This document shows positions 7,204-12,871 of a DNA stretch of 12,871 bases, one piece after another. The DNA is from Bacteriovoracaceae bacterium (lineage in GTDB: Bacteria > Bdellovibrionota > UBA1018). The translations under genes were made by a program, and so were the position numbers. The stretch is taken from positions 1 through 12,871 of the forward strand of contig CANJNU010000002.1 of the NCBI GenBank assembly GCA_947475645.1, given 5' to 3'. Positions within the stretch are counted from its first letter, which is position 1, and each line of letters begins with the position of its first letter. The notes below the pieces were generated by a model. The model saw nothing but the letters and a program-made list of their open reading frames with translations, was not told where the DNA came from and ran no database searches.

Positions 7204-8265
7204 TCACCGGGTAGAATAAATCGAATAAACTTCTTCAGTAAGCACAGGTCGCGCGGACTCGAAAACCCTCTGTCGCCACGCACATCCTTCGGGCGGCACC
7301 CTCCCCCTGAATCGCCCAAAGTAGACTTGTTGATTTGGAAACAACTCGCCCACTCGACTGCCCCATTCACGGCACCACTGAGAAATCGTTCCCCGATTGT
7401 CCGCCAATGAGAAAAAAGGATACGCTAAAAATCTATGCCTTCGCGCAGAAAACAGGGGGGCATCAAGAACTCCTGAAACCGGAAAATAGATCGCCTCTTC
7501 CCAATCCTCGTCTGCCAATACAATTAAAACGGAGCGTTCACTTTTAAACTGCGACTTAAAAATGTGCGAAACCTCACCCGATCCAGATAAGTCAAACTCA
7601 GGAATAACCTGCCACGGCTTCCAGCTCGAAATCCATCGTAGACTCGCAAAAAACATCAATACAACGGGAATACCAACCCAGAGCGAGCGTCTTAATTTCG
7701 GCTGTCCATCGATTACAAAAGCGAGCCAAGTTACATAAATCAAACCAGCATGACGCAACGAGGCATGATAAACTCCTCCCATGACATAAAGAGGTGAGGA
7801 CACAACCCAAAGGAATCTTCGAACCGGAAAACTCAATCTCGATAACGGAATCATGAGTCCTATTAAAACTACGAGCGCAGACCAAGTTTTCCAGGGATGA
7901 GCGTTCCACTGAAAAGAACCCGTCCAACCATCCACACCAAGCATTCCATGGGCCATGGCTCGAATGGCAGCATCACCTTGAAACGCAAAGACCGAGCCCA
8001 CCCCCCCTCCAAAACTCGAATCGGCTGGAGGTCGCTGACACCATAGCGATAATCCCAGAAAAACTACAACCCAGGCTCCTTTTCTTAGCTCCTTCGTCCA
8101 GGAGCCGCCCTTTTTCAGCCGGTCATAAACCCAAAGCGAATAAAATGCTGCAGCAATTCCGGTAAAATAAAGATGAACCCAGGAGAGCAGAATCAAAGCC
8201 AGTCGAGCCAAATTCCATGCCCGCATCTGCCTGAACTTCAGAAACGCCAGTAAAAAAAAACACAC
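7204..8265 (-). CDS. Predicted GT-C membrane glycosyltransferase, 3' part after frameshift
   Basis: This frame carries the rest of the protein begun at 8689. Opened by a nominal GTG at 8265, it gives 353 residues, but it has no ribosome site there and begins mid-protein inside a membrane helix (FFLLAFLKF). About six to eight hydrophobic segments follow, for example LALILLSWVHLYFTGIAAAF, GAWVVVFLGLSLW, WSALVVLIGLMIPL, LWVVSSPLYVMGGVY, and SLWVGIPVVLMFFASLRW. A soluble C-terminal region of about 120 residues closes the protein. Joined to the upstream frame by removing one T from the nine-T run, the product is a continuous 494-residue polytopic protein. The long intact 3' frame with normal codon use argues that the gene was under selection until recently or still is. 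Confidence 0.72.
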   Translation of the reverse strand: MCFFLLAFLKFRQMRAWNLARLALILLSWVHLYFTGIAAAFYSLWVYDRLKKGGSWTKELRKGAWVVVFLGLSLWCQRPPADSSFGGGVGSVFAFQGDAAIRAMAHGMLGVDGWTGSFQWNAHPWKTWSALVVLIGLMIPLSRLSFPVRRFLWVVSSPLYVMGGVYHASLRHAGLIYVTWLAFVIDGQPKLRRSLWVGIPVVLMFFASLRWISSWKPWQVIPEFDLSGSGEVSHIFKSQFKSERSVLIVLADEDWEEAIYFPVSGVLDAPLFSARRHRFLAYPFFSLADNRGTISQWCREWGSRVGELFPNQQVYFGRFRGRVPPEGCAWRQRVFESARPVLTEEVYSIYSTR

Positions 8266-8689
8266 CTAATGCATAGCAGCGAGAAACCACGCCGTACTCA
8301 AAAAAGAATAAAATACCAAATATAATCAAGTACTTAAGTGGTCTTTTAAGTTGAAAACCAAAAAGAATCATCGCCGCGGAAGCAACCGAAAATACTGCCG
8401 TGAGCGACTGAAAAACCCATTTCTCGGACGAGCCCGTAATCTCATAAAGAATGCGCAAAAGAACGTAAAGGAGAGGCGGCTGACGCTCGTACCTGATCGC
8501 ATTAAAAAATTCAGACACAGTTCTTGTATGAATCGAAACCAGCCAACTTTGCCACTCGTCACGCCAGGGTACATGCTGTTTGAGACATAAAATAAAAAAG
8601 CTCATCCAAACCAAGAAAACAACCCAGTCCAATCGTGACGGATTGGACTCATTTTTTTTAGGCAGGACGCTAAAGATAGACTTGTTCAT
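8123..8689 (-). CDS. Predicted GT-C membrane glycosyltransferase, 5' part before frameshift
   Basis: N-terminal part of a polytopic membrane protein resembling lipid-linked-sugar glycosyltransferases (PMT/ArnT-like GT-C fold). The first helix (about 21-37) is followed by PWRDEWQSWL near 41-50, where the Asp-Glu pair in the first outer loop matches the catalytic position of GT-C enzymes. RQPPLLYVLLRILY near 69-82 matches the usual PPL-Y segment, and EYGVVSRCYALGVFF near 131-145 matches a later conserved loop. Past about residue 146 this frame stops being hydrophobic and ends at 8123 after about 40 nonsense residues. The true continuation is in the other frame (7204-8265). ATG at 8689 has GGAG nine bases upstream; a TTG at 8725 would overlap rmlB and is less likely. 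Acceptor and donor are unknown; the rmlB neighbour suggests surface polysaccharide or lipid modification. Confidence 0.7.
   Translation of the reverse strand: MNKSIFSVLPKKNESNPSRLDWVVFLVWMSFFILCLKQHVPWRDEWQSWLVSIHTRTVSEFFNAIRYERQPPLLYVLLRILYEITGSSEKWVFQSLTAVFSVASAAMILFGFQLKRPLKYLIIFGILFFFEYGVVSRCYALGVFFFTGVSEVQADAGMEFGSTGFDSALLGSSLFYRNCCSILFALGL
8252..8260 (-). repeat. Nine-base homopolymer at frameshift (U9 in mRNA)
   Basis: Plus-strand A9, read as U9 in the GT-C mRNA, directly after the codons for CYALGV. Removing one base (or adding two) joins the two halves of the protein in one frame. Tracts of this length are known sites of replication slippage (phase variation), polymerase slippage during transcription, and sequencing errors. 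Confidence 0.95.
8652..8659 (-). repeat. Eight-base homopolymer near start of GT-C gene (A8 in mRNA)
   Basis: Plus-strand T8, read as A8 in the mRNA and coding Lys-Lys-Asn near residues 11-13 of the GT-C protein. It is the second long homopolymer in the same gene. As given, the frame is open through it; a one-base slip would stop translation soon after the start. Confidence 0.95.
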
Positions 8690-8716
8690 GCGTCGTAGCT
8701 CCAGTAGGTAGTAAAG

Positions 8717-9772
8717 ATGCTGCAAAATAATAACGAGAGCAAGACTTACTTAGTCACCGGCGCTGCAGGATTCATCGCAAGCACCTTCGTACGGCAACTC
8801 ACGCAACAGGGCCACCGGGTCGTGGTTCTCGACGCCCTAACTTATGCAGGCCATCGAGAGAACTTAGAAGCGATTCCAGGCCCTGGCAAACTCGATCTCG
8901 TTATAGGAAACATCTGCGACTCAAACCGAGTGCCTCAGCTCCTCAAAGAATACCCCTTCGATGCTGTACTTAACTTCGCTGCAGAATCTCACGTCGATCG
9001 ATCGATTACAGGGCCACAGTCATTCATCGAAACCAACATTCTAGGAACCTTTAATTTGCTTCAATGTACCCTTGCCTACTGGCAAGGATTAGAGGGCAGA
9101 AAAAAGAAAGACTTTCGCTATCTTCAAGTCTCGACTGATGAAGTTTACGGATCACTGGGACCGACAGGAAAATTTCACGAAGCACTTCCTTATCAACCCA
9201 ACTCGCCCTACTCGGCATCCAAAGCTGCCGCCGATCATTTAGTGCGGGCCTGGCACCATACCTATAATCTCCCTACTCTCACCACCAACTGCTCGAATAA
9301 CTATGGCCCCCGGCAGTTTCCTGAAAAACTCATTCCCCACATGATTCTCTGTGCACTTCAAGGTAAGCCGCTCCCCGTTTACGGAGACGGTGGCAACGTG
9401 CGCGACTGGATTCACGTCGAAGACCACTGTCGAGGAATCGAGCTTGCTCTGAACAAAGGTACCCCCGGCGGCACCTACTGCTTTGGTGGAAACTCCGAGC
9501 GAGACAACCTCAGTGTAGTTAAAGCAATTTGCCAGCAGCTGGATGCGATTCGTCCCCGATCGGATGGAACATCGTATTCACAACAAATTACCTTTGTAAA
9601 AGACCGATTGGGTCACGATCGCCGCTACGCTATCGACGACACACTTGCACAGAAAGAACTTGGATTTACTCGAAACTACAATTCGTTCGAAGAAGGTCTT
9701 CGGGCTACACTGCACTGGTACCTGGATCATACGCCCTGGATCACCGCAGTTACCTCTCACGCAAAAACATAA
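8717..9772 (+). CDS. rmlB: dTDP-glucose 4,6-dehydratase
   Basis: Second enzyme of dTDP-L-rhamnose synthesis: converts dTDP-D-glucose to dTDP-4-keto-6-deoxy-D-glucose with bound NAD. The 351-residue SDR-family product has VTGAAGFIAS near 13-22 (dinucleotide binding), NFAAESHVDRSI near 86-97, STDEVYG near 139-145 (Thr-Asp-Glu catalytic triad), and YSASK near 165-169 (catalytic Tyr and Lys). NNYGPRQFPEKLIP and DGGNVRDWIHVEDH follow, all typical of RmlB. ATG at 8717 has AGG about eight bases upstream (within TAGGTAG). The gene diverges from the GT-C gene with only 27 bases between the start codons, so its promoter must reach into that gene; I saw no strong one. It heads the rmlBADC operon; rmlA follows after 27 bases. 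Confidence 0.97.
   Translation: MLQNNNESKTYLVTGAAGFIASTFVRQLTQQGHRVVVLDALTYAGHRENLEAIPGPGKLDLVIGNICDSNRVPQLLKEYPFDAVLNFAAESHVDRSITGPQSFIETNILGTFNLLQCTLAYWQGLEGRKKKDFRYLQVSTDEVYGSLGPTGKFHEALPYQPNSPYSASKAAADHLVRAWHHTYNLPTLTTNCSNNYGPRQFPEKLIPHMILCALQGKPLPVYGDGGNVRDWIHVEDHCRGIELALNKGTPGGTYCFGGNSERDNLSVVKAICQQLDAIRPRSDGTSYSQQITFVKDRLGHDRRYAIDDTLAQKELGFTRNYNSFEEGLRATLHWYLDHTPWITAVTSHAKT
8727..8757 (-). promoter_or_regulatory. Candidate promoter for the GT-C gene, inside rmlB
   Basis: Read on the minus strand, TATTAT (8732-8727) matches the -10 consensus at five of six bases. Upstream at 18-19 bases is TGACTA/GTGACT, a partial -35 with a long spacer. Transcription would start near 8720, about 30 bases before the ATG at 8689, and the promoter would sit within the first 14 codons of rmlB. 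Weak on sequence alone. Confidence 0.25.
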
Positions 9773-9799
9773 CCACTGACCACGATGGGGACCTCTACA

Positions 9800-10681
9800 A
9801 TGAAGGGTATTATACTAGCTGGGGGAAGTGGAACTCGCCTCTACCCACTTACAAAGACGATTAGTAAACAACTTCTTCCCGTTTACGACAAACCTACCAT
9901 CTATTATCCACTTTCCACGCTCATGCTTGCAGGGATTCGCGAAATCTTGGTCATCAGTACACCCAGAGATCTTCCTATGATCGAAGCACTCTTGGGCGAC
10001 GGATCGCAAATCGGGATCAAACTCTCCTACAAGGTTCAAGAGAAACCTGAAGGAATCGCGCAAGCTTTCCTTTTGGGCGAGAACTTTTTGCAAAATAGTG
10101 CCTGCTGCCTGATCTTAGGCGATAACATCTTCTACGGCCACGAACTCGCCAAGCTCGTAGAAGATGCCACGACCATGGAGACCGGCGCGCGGGTTTTTGC
10201 ATACCACGTGAAGGACCCCGATCGATATGGGGTCGTTGAATTCGATGCTCATGAAAAAGCGATTTCTATCGAAGAGAAACCCAAAAATCCAAAATCCTCT
10301 TGGGCGGTGACTGGACTTTATTTCTACGACAAAAATGTAGTAGCTTATACTCGAGCACTTAAACCCTCCGCTCGTGGCGAACTCGAGATTACCGATCTCA
10401 ACCAAACTTATCTAACAAAGAGCCAACTCAGTGTCTCCAAAATGGGTCGTGGCATCGCTTGGCTCGACAGCGGAACCTATGATTCACTCCTTGAGGCCTC
10501 GCAATTCGTTCAGACCCTCGAACGCCGGCAAGGTCTAAAAGTGGCCTGCCTCGAAGAAATTGCCTACCTCAAAGAGTTCATTTCAGGCGATCAACTCCTT
10601 GCACTTGCCGACCAGTACAAGAATAGCGATTACGGAAACTATTTGCGCCGAGTTCGTGATGAAAACCCTCGAAAATCTTAA
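9800..10681 (+). CDS. rmlA: Glucose-1-phosphate thymidylyltransferase
   Basis: First enzyme of the pathway: joins glucose-1-phosphate and dTTP to give dTDP-glucose. The 293-residue product has [13 protein letters not shown] near 6-18 (nucleotide binding loop), [20 protein letters not shown] near 22-41, LGDNIFYG near 106-113 (metal-binding Asp), GVVEFD near 144-149, EEKPKNPKS near 158-166, and [15 protein letters not shown] further on. These match RmlA along the whole length. ATG at 9800 is chosen because it puts [13 protein letters not shown] at the family's usual start and has GGGG about nine bases upstream. An ATG at 9785 would add five residues (MGTST) with no support. The gene follows rmlB after 27 bases, and its last 23 bases overlap rmlD. 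Confidence 0.97.
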   Translation: MKGIILAGGSGTRLYPLTKTISKQLLPVYDKPTIYYPLSTLMLAGIREILVISTPRDLPMIEALLGDGSQIGIKLSYKVQEKPEGIAQAFLLGENFLQNSACCLILGDNIFYGHELAKLVEDATTMETGARVFAYHVKDPDRYGVVEFDAHEKAISIEEKPKNPKSSWAVTGLYFYDKNVVAYTRALKPSARGELEITDLNQTYLTKSQLSVSKMGRGIAWLDSGTYDSLLEASQFVQTLERRQGLKVACLEEIAYLKEFISGDQLLALADQYKNSDYGNYLRRVRDENPRKS

Positions 10682-11573
10682 AATTCTGATCTTTGGCAGC
10701 CAAGGACAACTCGGAAAAAGCCTTATCCACGCCTGCAAAGCCCGCGGAATCCAAACTCTGGCGTGCGACCGAAGCCAGGGAAATTTAGAGAATCCAGAGG
10801 AGATTTTTAGACTCATCGTCAAGGAGAGGCCTGGAGTCGTTTTCAATGCCGCAGCCTACACACAGGTCGATCGTGCCGAGACGGAAAGAGACCTCGCACT
10901 TACCATTAACGCCAAATCTCCACAAAAGATGGCTCAAGCTTGCGTAGAGGTAGGCGCACCCCTGATCCACTTCTCGACCGATTATGTTTACTCAGGCACA
11001 GGTGAACGCCCTTGGACCGAAGAAGACACGATTCAACCTTCCAATTTTTACGGACACACGAAGGCTCTCGGTGATCAGTGGATTACAGAGGCACACGAGT
11101 GTAAATTTCTTATTTTCAGAACTTCATGGGTTTATCACGCCGAAGGTAAAAACTTTTTTCAATCGATGCTTAAACTCGGACGAGAAAAGGAAACCCTTCG
11201 CATCGTTTGCGACCAAATAGGGTCCCCTACCTACGCCCCTTTTCTCGCCCAGACCGCACTGAATTCACTCGAAAAGGCTTTGAATTTACCCCAATTCCCA
11301 TCGGGGATCTATCACGCATCGAACTCTGGCTTCACGTCTTGGGCTGGATTTGCAGAAGAAATTTTTGCACAAGCGAAGAAGGCAGGAACTCCTCTTCAAA
11401 TTCAGACGCTCGTCAGAGTTCCGAGCTCTGAATACCCAACCCCTGCCAAGCGTCCTCTTAACTCAAGGTTTAACCTGACAAAGCTTGAGGCCTCCTTTGG
11501 AATTCACCCCCCGGATTGGAAGGAAAGTCTTCGCGACTGTTTCCTCGACTATTCACGATTGGAAAAATTATGA
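10659..11573 (+). CDS. rmlD: dTDP-4-dehydrorhamnose reductase
   Basis: Last enzyme of the pathway: reduces dTDP-4-keto-L-rhamnose to dTDP-L-rhamnose with NAD(P)H. The 304-residue SDR-family product has [11 protein letters not shown] near 12-22 (cofactor binding), [14 protein letters not shown] near 61-74, [12 protein letters not shown] near 104-115 (Thr-Asp-Tyr region), YGHTK near 131-135 (catalytic Tyr and Lys), and FRTSWVY near 153-159. The frame is open further upstream to 10560, but those residues lie inside rmlA and do not resemble RmlD, so the ATG at 10659 is used. It overlaps rmlA by 23 bases. No strong ribosome site is seen, which suggests coupled translation. The stop overlaps the rmlC start as ATGA. 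Confidence 0.96.
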   Translation: MKTLENLKILIFGSQGQLGKSLIHACKARGIQTLACDRSQGNLENPEEIFRLIVKERPGVVFNAAAYTQVDRAETERDLALTINAKSPQKMAQACVEVGAPLIHFSTDYVYSGTGERPWTEEDTIQPSNFYGHTKALGDQWITEAHECKFLIFRTSWVYHAEGKNFFQSMLKLGREKETLRIVCDQIGSPTYAPFLAQTALNSLEKALNLPQFPSGIYHASNSGFTSWAGFAEEIFAQAKKAGTPLQIQTLVRVPSSEYPTPAKRPLNSRFNLTKLEASFGIHPPDWKESLRDCFLDYSRLEKL

Positions 11574-12118
11574 AAGTTCACTCATTAGAGCTCAACGGCC
11601 TTAAGCTCATTGAACTTAAAGTTCACGGAGACTCGCGCGGCTTTTTTGTAGAGCGCTTTAACGAGCGAGAATTTCAAACCCACGGACTACCCACTCACTT
11701 CGCGCAGGACAACCACTCCAGATCGGCCCACGGTATTCTCAGAGGCCTTCACTACCAAACCAACCCTGCACAAGGGAAACTCGTCGGCGTGACTCGTGGA
11801 AAAATTTGGGACGTCGCAGTAGACATTCGGAGAGATTCTTCTACCTTTGGAAAGCATTTCGCAGTGGAGTTGAGCGACGAAAACGGACTGATGATGTGGG
11901 TGCCCGCAGGATTTGCTCACGGATTCTGCGTTACCAGCGACTCCACAACAGACGTTCTCTACAAGGTAGACACGCTTTATAGCCCTCAAACCGAAGGCGG
12001 AATTGCCTGGAACGATCCAGAGCTGGAAATCACTTGGCCCGTTTCACACCCGAGCCTTTCGGCTCGGGATCAGAAACAGACTTCATTTGCAGATTACTGT
12101 AAGCATCCAGCCTTTTAA
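11570..12118 (+). CDS. rmlC: dTDP-4-dehydrorhamnose 3,5-epimerase
   Basis: Third enzyme of the pathway: epimerises carbons 3 and 5 of dTDP-4-keto-6-deoxyglucose to the L-rhamno form. The 182-residue cupin has GDSRGFFVERF near 20-30, RGLHYQ near 58-63 (catalytic His at 61), GKIWDVAVDIRRDSSTFGKH near 77-96 (Asp partner), WVPAGFAHGF near 110-119, and the active-site Tyr in DVLYKVD near 128-134. The length is normal. ATG at 11570 overlaps the rmlD stop by four bases, with GGA about seven bases upstream; an upstream ATG at 11516 lies in rmlD and adds unrelated residues. It ends one base from the convergent transaldolase gene, and a strong hairpin lies within its last 70 bases. Confidence 0.97.
   Translation: MKVHSLELNGLKLIELKVHGDSRGFFVERFNEREFQTHGLPTHFAQDNHSRSAHGILRGLHYQTNPAQGKLVGVTRGKIWDVAVDIRRDSSTFGKHFAVELSDENGLMMWVPAGFAHGFCVTSDSTTDVLYKVDTLYSPQTEGGIAWNDPELEITWPVSHPSLSARDQKQTSFADYCKHPAF
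12049..12068. terminator. Perfect 8-bp hairpin at convergent rmlC/transaldolase ends
   Basis: CCCGAGCC-TTTC-GGCTCGGG is a perfect GC-rich inverted repeat inside the rmlC codons for HPSLSARD. On the minus-strand transcript its loop is GAAA, a stable GNRA tetraloop, and it falls about 50 bases past the transaldolase stop. It sits ahead of the rmlC stop on the plus strand. Neither side is followed by a proper U run, so it is not a canonical intrinsic terminator. It could pause polymerase, protect a 3' end, or end the transaldolase transcript. Confidence 0.4.
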
Positions 12119-12119
12119 A

Positions 12120-12845
12120 TCAGGATGAGAGCTTAAATCCGGCACTCTCAGAGTCAGACTTAAACGCCTTTACGGTGTCTAAGCTCATTTCAGTCAGATC
12201 TTTACCAAAGGCCGGTAGCTTTTTAATAATGTCGAACGGCACCGTGATAATTTGACAGCCTACCCGATCGGCCTGAACCACGTTAAATGCCTCACGGGTA
12301 CTTGCCCAAAGTAACTCGATTTTTCGATCGTGCGATTCACAAATTTCCCGACACGCCTCCATTAGGGGCATAGGATCACGTCCAGTATCAGCAACTCTAC
12401 CCGCAAACACAGAAAGAACCGATGGCGCTCCTCCCTTCAAAACTGCACACGCCGTAAGAGCTTGAGGAATCGTAAATACAGCAGTTACATTTAACTGAGT
12501 ACCCGCCTGTGAGAGTTCGCGAATCAACGGAGCAGAGGACTCGCCCTTTGAATTCGTAATCGGGATCTTGACGTAGACATTTTTTCCCCAGGTTCGAATT
12601 TCTTCTGCCTGTCGCTTCATTTCAGTGAAGTCATCTGCAAATACTTCAAAAGAAATAGGCTTCTCACGAATACTCGCTAAGATTTCTTTACAAAATAAAC
12701 GATAATCCTGAACTCCTGCTTTTTTCATCAGGCTTGGGTTGGTTGTCAAACCACTAATCAATGGATTATCATTCATCTCCAGCATGGAGGCCTTGTCAGC
12801 CCCATCCGAGTAAATCTTCACTTTAAGTCCCTTAAGAATACTCAT
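12120..12845 (-). CDS. tal: Transaldolase family protein (class I aldolase)
   Basis: Predicted cytoplasmic Schiff-base aldolase that moves or cleaves a dihydroxyacetone unit of sugar phosphates, as transaldolase does in the pentose phosphate pathway. The 241-residue product has GLTTNPSL near 32-39, VFADDF near 68-73, VYVKIPIT near 90-97 with the Schiff-base Lys at 93, LNVTAVFT near 118-125, SVFAGRVADTGRDP in the middle, and ELLWASTREAFNVV with GCQIITVP near the end. All are typical of the short transaldolase (TalC/FSA-like) group. Length lies between fructose-6-phosphate aldolase (about 220) and long transaldolases (about 315), so the exact substrate is uncertain. ATG at 12845 has AAGGA about seven bases upstream. 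It converges on rmlC with one base between stops. The 26 bases upstream contain stop codons in all three frames, so no gene overlaps its start. Confidence 0.88.
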   Translation of the reverse strand: MSILKGLKVKIYSDGADKASMLEMNDNPLISGLTTNPSLMKKAGVQDYRLFCKEILASIREKPISFEVFADDFTEMKRQAEEIRTWGKNVYVKIPITNSKGESSAPLIRELSQAGTQLNVTAVFTIPQALTACAVLKGGAPSVLSVFAGRVADTGRDPMPLMEACREICESHDRKIELLWASTREAFNVVQADRVGCQIITVPFDIIKKLPAFGKDLTEMSLDTVKAFKSDSESAGFKLSS

Positions 12846-12871
12846 ACTTGTTCCTTATCTTTCATCGTCTA

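Noticed and set aside
8123..8265. Overlap of two frames read as two separate genes
   Set aside because: The tail of the first frame is not membrane-like and the second starts mid-helix with no ribosome site, so one frameshifted gene explains both better.
8993..9005. Short CGAT tandem in rmlB
   Set aside because: About three copies only, coding for conserved residues (VDRSI); not a meaningful repeat.

Overview
This window carries ordinary bacterial genes packed tightly on both strands, with gaps from one base to about 150 bases. It looks like a Gram-negative chromosome: there is a PlsB-type glycerol-3-phosphate acyltransferase, a SlyD with a histidine tail, and a complete dTDP-L-rhamnose pathway for surface polysaccharide. 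The gene content and the roughly 600-residue PlsB would fit a Bdellovibrionota or delta-proteobacteria-like lineage. That placement is an impression, not something the sequence proves.

Left part (1-8689, minus strand, read right to left): a predicted membrane glycosyltransferase of GT-C type (8689-7204, broken by a frameshift in a run of nine T), then slyD, valS, thiN, plsB, gpsA, and the first 31 codons of a family 2 glycosyltransferase that leaves the window at base 1. From slyD onward spacing is 36, 3 and about 22 bases, then a 59-base overlap, then 50 bases, so valS-thiN-plsB-gpsA is very probably one operon. PlsB and GpsA are functionally linked: GpsA makes sn-glycerol-3-phosphate and PlsB acylates it in the first step of phospholipid synthesis.

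Right part (8717-12118, plus strand): rmlB, rmlA, rmlD and rmlC, all four enzymes from glucose-1-phosphate and dTTP to dTDP-L-rhamnose. rmlA/rmlD and rmlD/rmlC overlap and rmlB/rmlA are separated by 27 bases. A transaldolase-family gene (12845-12120, minus) converges on rmlC with one base between stop codons.

The most interesting region is the divergent boundary near 8.7 kb. The GT-C gene starts 27 bases from rmlB, carries an A8 tract at its 5' end and a U9 tract at codon ~144 (mRNA sense), and is out of frame at the U9 tract. It may be a phase-variable or slippage-decoded surface-sugar transferase, a decaying gene, or a sequencing error. Other points worth a look are a hexanucleotide repeat coding for Ser-Asn in PlsB, an altered PlsB motif III, and a perfect hairpin inside the 3' end of rmlC. 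I found no RNA genes, CRISPR arrays, insertion sequences or wholly unknown gene system, and no gene-free stretch longer than about 155 bases.
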